From assembly GCA_002839675.1 (NCBI GenBank), contig PGYM01000001.1:62736-126735 (forward strand): DNA of 64,000 nt, given 5' to 3'. The position numbers and the translations under genes are program-made. Under the pieces are notes generated by a model that did not search any database, was not told where the DNA came from, and worked only from the letters and a program-made list of their open reading frames with translations. Of the stretch, positions 17,192 to 25,221 are shown piece after piece. The stretch comes from Methanomicrobiales archaeon HGW-Methanomicrobiales-1. Its GTDB lineage: Archaea; Halobacteriota; Methanomicrobia; Methanomicrobiales; Methanospirillaceae. Each line of letters starts with the position of its first letter. Position 1 is the stretch's first letter.

Positions 17192-17528
17192 AGTTTCTGC
17201 GTGATAGTATTTTTTAATGATAAAAAAATGTATGCTGCTAACAAAATTCGCAGAATTTTTTCTATATTATGAACGTACGACCTTATTAACGTTCGGCAGG
17301 TTCTCCGGCCGCATCAGGCCAGAACCGGCGGTTCACGAATTCATACCGGGTGCAGGTTCGACCGGCATGAGTTGTCTTTTAGGGGGATAAGTGACGGTCA
17401 TTCACCATCCCGTACCGGACAGTAGTCTCATTGAATTCGTAAACCAAATGAGCAGGTTATTTTAATGATGTATCTAAACAAGGAGCAGACAATTAATTGT
17501 GCTATTGGGTAAAGAGTAGTGAAGGATT
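17192..17528. other. Divergent intergenic region with two hairpins
   Basis: Between the divergent SulP and UspA genes. Near the SulP start it is AT-rich (possible promoter). A TATA-like TATATTAT at 17263-17270 is followed by stem GAACGT/ACGTTC (17271-17294) and a ten-base-pair hairpin GGTTCT-cc-GGCC with GGCC-AGAACC (17299-17326). A small RNA transcribed rightward is possible. Confidence 0.4.
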
Positions 17529-17957
17529 ATGATGTTTAAGAAAATTTTACTTGCAACCGATGGATCCGAGAACGCCAACCGTGCAGCCGACGCGGCGATC
17601 AGTCTTGCACAGGGACTCTCTCTCCCGTCCATCACCATCGCCCATATCGTAACCTCACCTCCGTCTGAGTCCCGCATGGTGCAGGCGAAATTCGATGTTC
17701 ACTCGCTGCTCGTAGAGGAATCGCATAAAAGCCTCAGCGGAACCCTCGCCAGGTGTGACGCAGCAGGCATTACCTATACGCTGAAAGTGGCCATCGGCGA
17801 TCCGGCGCAGGAGATCCTTGCCCATGTCGCAAAAGAGCAGATCGATCTGGTGGTGATCGGGAGCCGGGGGTTAGGTACGCTCAAAGGAGTACTGATCGGC
17901 AGCGTCAGCCAGAAGATCGCTCACCTTGCTCCGTGCCCGGTCTTGATTGTGAAGTGA
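17529..17957 (+). CDS. universal stress protein (UspA family)
   Basis: A 142-residue single-domain Usp protein. It begins MFKKILLATDGSENANRAA and carries the ATP-binding signature VVIGSRGLGTLKGVLIGSVSQ (G2xG9xGS) near the C terminus, so it is likely of the ATP-binding subgroup. Usp proteins act in stress survival in the cytoplasm. The ATG at 17532 is an equally good start. It is divergent from the SulP gene; Usp genes next to SulP/STAS transporters are common, which suggests a functional link. Confidence 0.92.
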   Translation: MMFKKILLATDGSENANRAADAAISLAQGLSLPSITIAHIVTSPPSESRMVQAKFDVHSLLVEESHKSLSGTLARCDAAGITYTLKVAIGDPAQEILAHVAKEQIDLVVIGSRGLGTLKGVLIGSVSQKIAHLAPCPVLIVK

Positions 17958-18399
17958 GAGGAACCAGCAGGTTCACCCGGATGAATGACCTCCCGGTAAA
18001 ATCAAGACCCGTTTATCATCATACGTTCCGATGTTGAACCACGGGGATAAGTTCGGAAATGTTTTATAATAATGAGGAAAACAGTAATCTATGAACTATC
18101 AGATATTATCTATACCCGCTAAGAAAAATTATACCGGTACTACCTCTTCTCTTCCCTGTTAGTTCAGGTCTTTTCTCATAAACCGGCAACGTCCTGATGG
18201 CAGCCGGGGCTTTTTCAGTTCCAGACACTCCCCTATCAAATGTCTGCAACAAAACCATTCCGGAAAATTCTCCCCGATCGTCATCAGTATGATCAGGATG
18301 TATTGATTTTCAACATCCAACGATTTTTGCTTGAGAATGTATTGCAGGGTTGAAAACAGCGATGAAGATGAATTTACGAAGGAAGGTTTGAATCCAACA
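17958..18399. other. Intergenic region, no gene seen
   Basis: About 440 bases. A TATA-like TTTTATAATAA occurs at about 18062-18072, over 300 bases before the prf1 start, and could serve a leader or an unseen small RNA. Nothing else is supported on either strand. Confidence 0.4.
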
Positions 18400-19671
18400 A
18401 TGGCAGAAGAAGCAACGATGAACGACGCCCGGAAGCGGTATGAGTTCAAAAAAGTCCTGGAGAATCTCCAGTCCCTGCAGGGGGATGGTACAGAATTAAT
18501 TACCCTCTACATCCCGCCCGACAAGCAGATCTTTGATGTGACCAACCAGCTCAAGGATGAGTTCGGGCAGTGCGCCAATATCAAGAGCAAGCAGACAAAG
18601 GTCAACGTTCAGAGTGCCATCTCTTCCATCCTCTCGCGTCTCAAATATTACAAGCGCCCGCCGGAAAAGGGCCTTGCAGTCTTCTGTGGTACCGTTAAAA
18701 CCTTTGGGGACCGCACCGATCTCCAGTGTACGATCTTCGAACCCCCGGAGCCTCTCAATCTCTACATGTACCGGTGCAGCTCGAACTTCGAGCTCGAACC
18801 CCTCAGGCAGATGCTTGAGGAAAAGTACGTGTACGGCCTGCTCGTTCTCGACAAGCGGGAGGCATACTGGGGATTTTTACGCGGCAACCGGATCGAACCG
18901 ATCGGTGGAACGCACTCAACAGTACCGGGGAAAATGAGAAAGGGCGGCCAGTCGGCGGCCCGGTTCGGGCGGCTGCGGGAGATTGCTATTGACGAGTTCT
19001 ATAAGAAAATCGGTGAACACGCAAGCGCAATCTTCATTGCCGAAAAAGATTATTTCGAGCGGTTCAAAGGTGTCCTGATTGGAGGGCCGAGCCCGACAAA
19101 AGAGGAGTTCGAAAAAGGGGATTACCTCCACCATGAGGTCCAGAAACGGATCATCGGGCTTTTCGATGTTGCGTACACCAATGAGGACGGGCTCTCTGAA
19201 CTTGTTGATGCGGCGAAGGATGCCCTCAAGGGAATGACTGTCATCAAGGAGAAAGCCCTCATGGACCGGTTCTTAAAAGAACTGGTCAAGGACAACGGGG
19301 TTGCCGCATATGGGGAAGATAGTATCCGGCACAACCTTGAGATCGGGGCTGTTGATCTGCTCCTCCTCTCAGCAACCCTCCGCAAATCCCGGCTGAAGAT
19401 CAAGTGCCAGAGCTGTGATTATACCATGGAAAAAACGGTAAATATCGAAGCCGGAAAGACCGTTGCCGACATCGCGTCCGGGAACTGTCCGAAATGCACG
19501 GCACCGCTCGTGCTTGAAGAGGAGATCGATATCGTCGACGAATTGACAAAATTTGCCGACCAGAGCAGTTCGAAAGTAGAACTCATTTCAGATGACTTTG
19601 AGGAGGGCTCAATTCTCTTTAACGCATTCGGCGGAATTGCGGCTATCCTCCGTTACAGGACGGGATACTGA
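18400..19671 (+). CDS. prf1: archaeal peptide chain release factor aRF1
   Basis: A 423-residue class I release factor that reads all three stop codons and triggers peptidyl-tRNA hydrolysis. The stop-codon recognition motif NIKS is at residues 60-63 and the catalytic GGQ at 182-184 (KGGQSAARFG). A C-terminal zinc-ribbon-like pair of CxxC motifs is present (CQSCDY, CPKC), as in archaeal orthologs. Start at the ATG at 18400 is supported by a GGAAGGT site; the frame extends upstream with rare start codons only. Confidence 0.95.
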   Translation: MAEEATMNDARKRYEFKKVLENLQSLQGDGTELITLYIPPDKQIFDVTNQLKDEFGQCANIKSKQTKVNVQSAISSILSRLKYYKRPPEKGLAVFCGTVKTFGDRTDLQCTIFEPPEPLNLYMYRCSSNFELEPLRQMLEEKYVYGLLVLDKREAYWGFLRGNRIEPIGGTHSTVPGKMRKGGQSAARFGRLREIAIDEFYKKIGEHASAIFIAEKDYFERFKGVLIGGPSPTKEEFEKGDYLHHEVQKRIIGLFDVAYTNEDGLSELVDAAKDALKGMTVIKEKALMDRFLKELVKDNGVAAYGEDSIRHNLEIGAVDLLLLSATLRKSRLKIKCQSCDYTMEKTVNIEAGKTVADIASGNCPKCTAPLVLEEEIDIVDELTKFADQSSSKVELISDDFEEGSILFNAFGGIAAILRYRTGY

Positions 19672-19714
19672 CATATGTTCAGCATCTACTATCTCTCCCG
19701 TATTCGTCCTTTGT

Positions 19715-19742
19715 CGGAAAGACCTGCCAGAAAATCGCAGAA
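19715..19742 (+). repeat. Short repeat, copy 1 of 2
   Basis: The 28 bases starting CGGAAAGACCTGCCAG recur with two mismatches at 33767-33794. Here they lie between prf1 and gatC; there they follow the DUF2124-type gene by a few bases. Confidence 0.6.
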
Positions 19743-19817
19743 TCCCGGGTGCTATACGGTTTATCGGGTTTAAAACATCCATACAAGATTACACAGACCA
19801 CAGAAACAGGGTGGAAC

Positions 19818-20087
19818 ATGGTTACTGAAAAAGACGTGGAACATATTGCGGAACTCGCCGATATCGGCATCAATACCGCTGAACTGGGAACATTTACTCA
19901 CCAGTTCAATGCAATTCTTGACTATTTTGATGTGCTAGACCAGGTCAAAGGAGATATCACCGTCACCCGTGATCTCACCAATATCATGCGGGAAGATATA
20001 GTCGAACCTTCCCTGTTCCGGGATGAGGTATTGAAAAACGCAGCAGCACAGGAAGACGGATTTATCAAAGCACCACGGGTGATGTAG
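19818..20087 (+). CDS. gatC: aspartyl/glutamyl-tRNA amidotransferase subunit C
   Basis: An 89-residue GatC, beginning MVTEKDVEHIAELADIGI. GatC wraps around GatA and stabilises the GatA-GatB complex. The family pattern of an N-terminal helix (VEHIAELADI) and the DILREDVV-like segment (NIMREDIVEPSLF) are visible. Its TAG stop overlaps the GTG start of gatA by one base, so the pair is translationally coupled. Together with gatA and gatB it forms the archaeal Asp-tRNA(Asn) transamidation operon. Confidence 0.92.
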   Translation: MVTEKDVEHIAELADIGINTAELGTFTHQFNAILDYFDVLDQVKGDITVTRDLTNIMREDIVEPSLFRDEVLKNAAAQEDGFIKAPRVM

Positions 20088-21388
20088 TGGAAACGCATGA
20101 ACTCACTTTTAAACCCGATGACCGGTACCATGCATTTCTTACGGTCTGCAAAAAGGCTCCCTATGGTAAGGGAAAACTGTCCGGAATTGCCGTAGCGGTG
20201 AAAGATAATATCTCCACCCGGGGCATCGAGACCACCTGTGCATCAAAGATTCTCAAAGGCTACATTCCCCCGTATGATGCCCACGCAGTTGATCTGCTTC
20301 GGCAAGCAGGCGCAGCCATCGTCGGCAAGACGAATATGGACGAGTTCGGTATGGGCACAACGACCGAAAACTCTGCATTCGGCCCCACCCTCAATCCCTG
20401 CGATCCCAGCCGGGTTCCCGGAGGATCTTCTGGAGGAAGTGCAGCTGCGATTGCCGGCAATTTGGTGCCGATGGCTCTCGGAACAGATACCGGCGGTTCC
20501 GTCCGGTGCCCTGCGGCATTCTGCGGCATTGTCGGACTAAAACCGACGTATGGCAGGGTATCGCGTTACGGATTGATCGCATACGCAAATTCACTGGAGC
20601 AGATCGGCCCGATGGGGCGAACGGTTAGTGATGTCTCTACCCTTTTGCAGGTAATTGCCGGAAAGGATCGCCACGACTCTACCATCTATGACCGGCCATA
20701 CGCCCACACGCCCGTTGCAGATGTAAAAGGACTCAAGATAGGTATCCCCGATGAATATTTTGGCGAAGGCGTAGACCCGAACGTTGCAGGAGTTGTCAGA
20801 ACTGCAATCGGCAGGCTCGAAGAACTCGGCGCCACCACGGTCCCGTGCTGCATTCCCTCGATGAAGTTCTCGCTTGCTTCGTACTATGTCACCTGTACCT
20901 GCGAGGCCAGTTCCAATCTTGCCCGGTTTGATGGTGTGCGGTATGGCCCGGGTGCCGATTCGAAGAAGTCATGGCACGAGGCCTACAAGGAAGTCCGCAG
21001 TGCCGGGTTCGGTACTGAAGTACGCCGCAGGATCATGCTGGGTACCTTTGCCCTCTCTTCAGGATATTACGGAAAATACTATGCCAAGGCACAGGTTGCC
21101 CGTGAAAATGTGAAAGCCGATTTCGCCCGGATATTCTCGGAAGTCGATCTGATTGCCGGGCCCACCATGCCCACGATCGCCTTCAAATTCGGTGAGAAAA
21201 GCGATCCACTCTCCATGTACCTTGCCGATATCCTGACCGTCCCGGCAAACCTTGCCAGTATCCCGGCCATTTCAGTACCCTGCGGAAAGGTTGACGGTAT
21301 GCCCGTCGGACTCCAGATCATGGGACGGCCCTTTGAAGATGAGCGCGTAATCGATGCTGCCTATGCCTACGAACAGGCGGTGAACTAA
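20087..21388 (+). CDS. gatA: aspartyl/glutamyl-tRNA amidotransferase subunit A
   Basis: A 433-residue amidase that releases ammonia from glutamine or asparagine for transfer to mischarged tRNA. The amidase Ser-cisSer-Lys triad regions are visible: AVAVKDNIS (Lys) and PGGSSGGSAAAIAGNL (Ser pair). It starts with GTG at 20087, overlapping the gatC stop, and ends directly against gatB. In archaea GatCAB makes Asn-tRNA(Asn), while Gln-tRNA is made by GatDE. Confidence 0.95.
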   Translation: METHELTFKPDDRYHAFLTVCKKAPYGKGKLSGIAVAVKDNISTRGIETTCASKILKGYIPPYDAHAVDLLRQAGAAIVGKTNMDEFGMGTTTENSAFGPTLNPCDPSRVPGGSSGGSAAAIAGNLVPMALGTDTGGSVRCPAAFCGIVGLKPTYGRVSRYGLIAYANSLEQIGPMGRTVSDVSTLLQVIAGKDRHDSTIYDRPYAHTPVADVKGLKIGIPDEYFGEGVDPNVAGVVRTAIGRLEELGATTVPCCIPSMKFSLASYYVTCTCEASSNLARFDGVRYGPGADSKKSWHEAYKEVRSAGFGTEVRRRIMLGTFALSSGYYGKYYAKAQVARENVKADFARIFSEVDLIAGPTMPTIAFKFGEKSDPLSMYLADILTVPANLASIPAISVPCGKVDGMPVGLQIMGRPFEDERVIDAAYAYEQAVN

Positions 21389-22861
21389 ATGGCAGAAGAT
21401 CAGGTCATCGTAGGACTTGAAGTGCACTGCCAGCTGGATACAAAGAGCAAGCTCTTCTGCGGGTGCTCCACTGATTACCGGGATGACGGGCCAAACACGC
21501 ACGTCTGCCCTATTTGCCTTGGACTTCCCGGCGCAATGCCTTCAATCAACAAGCGTTCGATCGAGTATGCAATGAAAGTGGCAAAGGCACTGAACTGTAC
21601 CGTTCTCCACGAATCCGAGTTTTCCCGGAAGAACTATTTTTACCCGGATCTCGACAAAGCATACCAGATTACCCAGTACGACAAGCCGCTCGCCGAAGGC
21701 GGCTATCTTGAGATCGAGAGTGACGAGGGTGGGGAACGGCGCATCCAGCTCACCCGCATCCATGTTGAAGAGGACCCGGGCAGGCTTGTTCACATGGGCA
21801 ATGCCGAGCGGGGCAAGTATTCGCTTGTTGACTATAACCGGGCCGGCATCCCGTTAATTGAGATCGTGTCCGAGCCGGACATGCGTTCCCCCAAGGAGGC
21901 ACGGAAATTCCTCAACAAACTTCGCGCCACACTCGAGTACCTCAGCGTCTTTGACAGCGACAAAGAGGGATCGCTGCGGGTGGATGCAAACATCTCGATC
22001 AAGGGCAACGAACGGGTGGAAGTCAAGAATATCACTTCCTACAAAGGGGTGGAAAAGGCCCTTACTTATGAAGTCACCCGTCAGAAGAACCTGATCCGGC
22101 GGGGTCAGCGGATCGAACGCGAGACCCGGCACTTCATCGAATCAACGGGGATCACCCAGTCCTCCCGTTCAAAAGAGCAGGAGCACGACTATCGCTACTT
22201 CCCCGAACCGGACCTTCGCCCTATGCATGTGCAATCATGGGTGGCAGATATTGTACTGCCGGAACTTCCCGATGCACGCCGGGAGCGGTTCATGGCGCAG
22301 TACGGCTGTTCCTTAAACCACGCCCGCACCTTGACCGGGGAACTCAAACTGGCAAACTTCTTTGAAAAAGTCGTTGCAGCAGATCCCAAAGGACTCTCGA
22401 CCCTGGCCGCCACCTGGATTGCCGATACCCTGATCGGCGAACTGAATTACCGCAGCATGTGCCTTGATCGTGTGGATGCAGCAGGATTTAATGAACTTGT
22501 CGGCACTCTGAAAAATGGTACTATAACCGACAAGAGTGGTATCGAGGTGCTCCGGGTCATGCTCGACCAGCGTATGAAGGACGAACCAGGTGAATCTCCC
22601 GCTGCAATCGTCTCGCGCCTGAACCTGGCAAAAACCACCGGTGACAACAGTGCGATCATCACTGCAATTGAAGAAGCAATTACAGAAAATCCCCGGGCAC
22701 TTGAAGATTACCGGGCAGGAAAAGGTGGGGCGCTCAACTTCCTTGTCGGGCAGGTCATGAAAAAGACACGGGGCAAAGCCGACCCGGGCGAATTGAACCG
22801 GATGCTGGTCGAAACGCTCAGGAAAATTGAGGGGGACTGTCGTGCACCTGATAGTTGCTGA
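21389..22861 (+). CDS. gatB: aspartyl/glutamyl-tRNA amidotransferase subunit B
   Basis: A 490-residue protein starting MAEDQVIVGLEVHCQLDTKS, with CGCSTDY and HVCPICLGLPG (zinc-binding Cys pairs of the cradle domain), the kinase-like central part (KNYFYPDLDKAYQITQYDKP) and a C-terminal helical tRNA-binding YqeY-like tail (FLVGQVMKKTRGKADPGELN). It activates the carboxylate of Asp- or Glu-tRNA with ATP. It follows gatA without a gap. A short topA-like reading frame begins just inside its 3' end. Confidence 0.95.
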   Translation: MAEDQVIVGLEVHCQLDTKSKLFCGCSTDYRDDGPNTHVCPICLGLPGAMPSINKRSIEYAMKVAKALNCTVLHESEFSRKNYFYPDLDKAYQITQYDKPLAEGGYLEIESDEGGERRIQLTRIHVEEDPGRLVHMGNAERGKYSLVDYNRAGIPLIEIVSEPDMRSPKEARKFLNKLRATLEYLSVFDSDKEGSLRVDANISIKGNERVEVKNITSYKGVEKALTYEVTRQKNLIRRGQRIERETRHFIESTGITQSSRSKEQEHDYRYFPEPDLRPMHVQSWVADIVLPELPDARRERFMAQYGCSLNHARTLTGELKLANFFEKVVAADPKGLSTLAATWIADTLIGELNYRSMCLDRVDAAGFNELVGTLKNGTITDKSGIEVLRVMLDQRMKDEPGESPAAIVSRLNLAKTTGDNSAIITAIEEAITENPRALEDYRAGKGGALNFLVGQVMKKTRGKADPGELNRMLVETLRKIEGDCRAPDSC

Positions 22862-22891
22862 AAAGAAGATTCCCGCACGTCGCATTGTATA
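22841..22891 (+). pseudogene. Remnant of topA start (DNA topoisomerase I)
   Basis: A GTG at about 22841, overlapping the gatB end, opens a frame reading VHLIVAEKKIPARRIV then TAA, 16 codons. Archaeal topoisomerase I begins with a closely similar MHLIVAEK..ARRIA segment, and I know this gene to start with that motif. The frame breaks right after it and nothing further of topA is visible, so this is best read as the residue of a deleted topA that once followed gatB. Coordinates are approximate to a few bases. Confidence 0.5.
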
Positions 22892-23014
22892 AATCCTTAG
22901 GCAGGACCAGATGATATGAAAAAATCCCACTGGCGGGGAAGTCTGCTCACAGAACGTGGATTCACTCACGGTATCCTTCAGAAAATCGCGGAAGTCCGGG
23001 ATATCCGTTTCAGG

Positions 23015-23095
23015 ATTTGCACGTCTTAATCTTATCAGTTCTCTATGGGATTGTAGAACTATCATGACCCGGAAAGAAAACTATTTGGTGCACAA
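23015..23095 (+). pseudogene. Decayed copy of the start region of the DUF2124-type gene
   Basis: The string ACTATCATGACCCGGAAAGA, which includes the ATG and first codons (MTRKE), is shared with the gene at 33274, and looser similarity extends about 40 bases upstream and a little downstream. A two-base insertion follows the shared block and the frame then diverges, so the copy is not functional. Confidence 0.5.
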
Positions 23096-23315
23096 CAGAC
23101 TATTCTGCATCATCATCAGGTGCTTTAAGTCCGCCTCGAACCGCGCTGCGGTGATGATGACTTTTTGTTTTACCTGCGATGATATCCGCAATTGCCGGCC
23201 ATAACCAGCCGATGGCATCTGCTAATCCCGATTACTGATAACCGCCTGCTGCTCCGGGCGGGGATTTTCCGATACCGCATGCAGGAAAAATACGACCGTA
23301 CCCGGCGGATAAATG

Positions 23316-23324
23316 ATATATAAA
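23316..23324 (+). promoter_or_regulatory. TATA element of the thermosome gene
   Basis: ATATATAAA at 23316-23324, centred about 25 bases before the ATG at 23345, so the transcript would begin very near the start codon. A GAGGT stretch at 23335-23339 lies in between. Confidence 0.5.
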
Positions 23325-23344
23325 AAATTCTATCGAGGTATACT

Positions 23345-24997
23345 ATGTCACAACAACTCGGGGGACAACCCATAATAATTCTCAGGGAAGGAGCAACAAG
23401 GAACCGGGGGCAGGAGGCCCAGAACAATAATTTTGCCGCTGCGAGGGCAGTGGCAAGCGCTGTCCGGTCAACCCTTGGCCCCAAGGGAATGGATAAGATG
23501 CTCATCGACAGTATGGGCGATATCACCATCACCAACGATGGCGTTACCATCCTCAAGGAGATGGACATCGAGCACCCGGCCGCAAAGATGATGGTCGAGA
23601 TTGCAAAGACGCAGGACGCTGAAGTGGGCGACGGGACCACAACCGCAGTTGTGATTGCCGGCGAACTGTTGAAGAATGCAGAGGGGCTTCTTGCCCAGAG
23701 CGTCCACCCGACGGTTATTGCCGAGGGCTACCGGATGGCAGCGACAAAAGCGCTCGTGCTGCTTGACGGCTTTGCTATCACCGTGAAGCCCACCGATACT
23801 GCGATGCTCAAGAAGATCGCAGAGACTGCACTCACCGGCAAGAACGCGGAAGCATCGAAAGACCGCCTCTGCGATATTCTCGTCAAGGCAGTCACGTTTG
23901 TTACCGACCCTGACGGGACCGTGGATATCGCTCACATCAATGTGGAGAAGAAGGTCGGCGGCGCAGTGGACGACTCGGTCCTCATCGAAGGCATGGTCAT
24001 CGACAAGGAACGTGCACACCCGGGCATGCCCAGGTCCGTGAAGGATGCAAAGATCCTCCTCCTCAACGCCGCGCTCGAATTCAAAAAGACCGAAGTGGAT
24101 GCAACGATCAATCTCTCCACACCGGAACAGTTACAGGCATTCCTTGACGAAGAGGAACGGATGGTCCACGCGATGGTGGACAAGGTCATAAAGAGTAAGG
24201 CAACCGTCCTCTTCTGCCAGAAAGGCATCGACGACATTGCCCAGCACTATCTGGCAAAGGCCGGCATCCTTGCGGTCCGCAGGGTCAAGAAGAGCGATAT
24301 CGAGAACCTTGCCCGGGCAACGGGTGCAAACCTCATCAGCAGTATCGATGCAGTCACCGCAAAGGATCTCGGCACTGCCGGGCTTGTCGAAGAAAAAACC
24401 GTTTCGGGTGACCAGATGATCTATGTCTCGAAGTGCAAAAACCCCAAGGCGGTCTCTATCATTGTCCGGGGCGGTACCGTGCACGTGGTCGATGAACTCG
24501 AACGCGCCATTCACGATGCCCTCATGGTTGTCGGTGTTGTAGTGGAGGGCAGGAAGATCGTGGCCGGCGGCGGGGCACCCGAGACCGAACTCTCGCTCCG
24601 TCTCCGTGAGTATGCCGCAAGTGTCGGCGGACGCGGACAACTTGCAATCGAGGCATTCGCTTCAGCGCTGGAGATCATTCCCCGGACCCTTGCCGAGAAT
24701 GCCGGGCTGGATGCGATCGATATGCTTGTCGCGATCCGGGCTGCACACGGGGCTGGGAAGAAGAACTTCGGTCTCGATGTGGAGGCCGGTAAACCGGCAG
24801 ACATGCTCAAGGCTGGCGTTGTCGAACCGCTGCGGGTGAAGACGCAGGCAATTTCAAGTGCGACAGAGGCCGCTGTCATGATCCTCCGCATCGACGATAT
24901 CATTTCCTCATCCAGGTCCGCTGCACCGGGAGGCGGGATGCCTCCGGGTGGAATGGGTGGCATGGGGGGAATGCCGCCCGGGATGGGAGATTATTAA
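23345..24997 (+). CDS. ths: thermosome subunit (group II chaperonin)
   Basis: A 550-residue ATP-dependent chaperonin that folds proteins inside a double-ring cage with a built-in lid. Signatures: the N-terminal [19 protein letters not shown], nucleotide-binding GPKGMDKML and [29 protein letters not shown] in the apical/intermediate part, and [20 protein letters not shown]. The C terminus is the typical glycine/methionine-rich tail ([16 protein letters not shown]) that projects into the cavity. Length fits the family. Only one subunit gene is present in the window. Confidence 0.95.
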   Translation: MSQQLGGQPIIILREGATRNRGQEAQNNNFAAARAVASAVRSTLGPKGMDKMLIDSMGDITITNDGVTILKEMDIEHPAAKMMVEIAKTQDAEVGDGTTTAVVIAGELLKNAEGLLAQSVHPTVIAEGYRMAATKALVLLDGFAITVKPTDTAMLKKIAETALTGKNAEASKDRLCDILVKAVTFVTDPDGTVDIAHINVEKKVGGAVDDSVLIEGMVIDKERAHPGMPRSVKDAKILLLNAALEFKKTEVDATINLSTPEQLQAFLDEEERMVHAMVDKVIKSKATVLFCQKGIDDIAQHYLAKAGILAVRRVKKSDIENLARATGANLISSIDAVTAKDLGTAGLVEEKTVSGDQMIYVSKCKNPKAVSIIVRGGTVHVVDELERAIHDALMVVGVVVEGRKIVAGGGAPETELSLRLREYAASVGGRGQLAIEAFASALEIIPRTLAENAGLDAIDMLVAIRAAHGAGKKNFGLDVEAGKPADMLKAGVVEPLRVKTQAISSATEAAVMILRIDDIISSSRSAAPGGGMPPGGMGGMGGMPPGMGDY

Positions 24998-25035
24998 AAT
25001 AATTTTTCCCCTTTTTTCAATATTTTTTCCGCACC
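24998..25035 (+). terminator. Poly-T terminator after the thermosome gene
   Basis: The stop is followed by AATTTTTCCCCTTTTTTC and another T-rich run, matching the oligo-T type of archaeal transcription termination signal. Confidence 0.45.
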
Positions 25036-25221
25036 GTTAATTGGGGTGTATTCAGGACGGGTATTCCAGGGGTGTTTTTCAATACTCATCGTGAGCAATA
25101 ACGCTCATGTAACCGGGAAATTTTTCACGAGGTCTCCTGTTTTGGTACTTTCCTCTCCCCAAATAAAACCCGATCATTTAAGCAATTACACCGCACCACT
25201 TAACATTAAGAAAGGTGTCCC

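Larger units (their letters stand above)
22892..23344 (+). other. Intergenic region with gene remnants and thermosome promoter
   Basis: It holds a segment (about 23015-23095) resembling the 5' end of the DUF2124-type gene at 33274, and the TATA element of the thermosome gene. Long minus-strand frames that run through here are overlaps with gatB and are not genes. Confidence 0.45.

Noticed and set aside
22313-23065. Long minus-strand open frame over gatB end
   Set aside because: It is antisense to gatB over most of its length and its translation has no family resemblance; gatB is certain.
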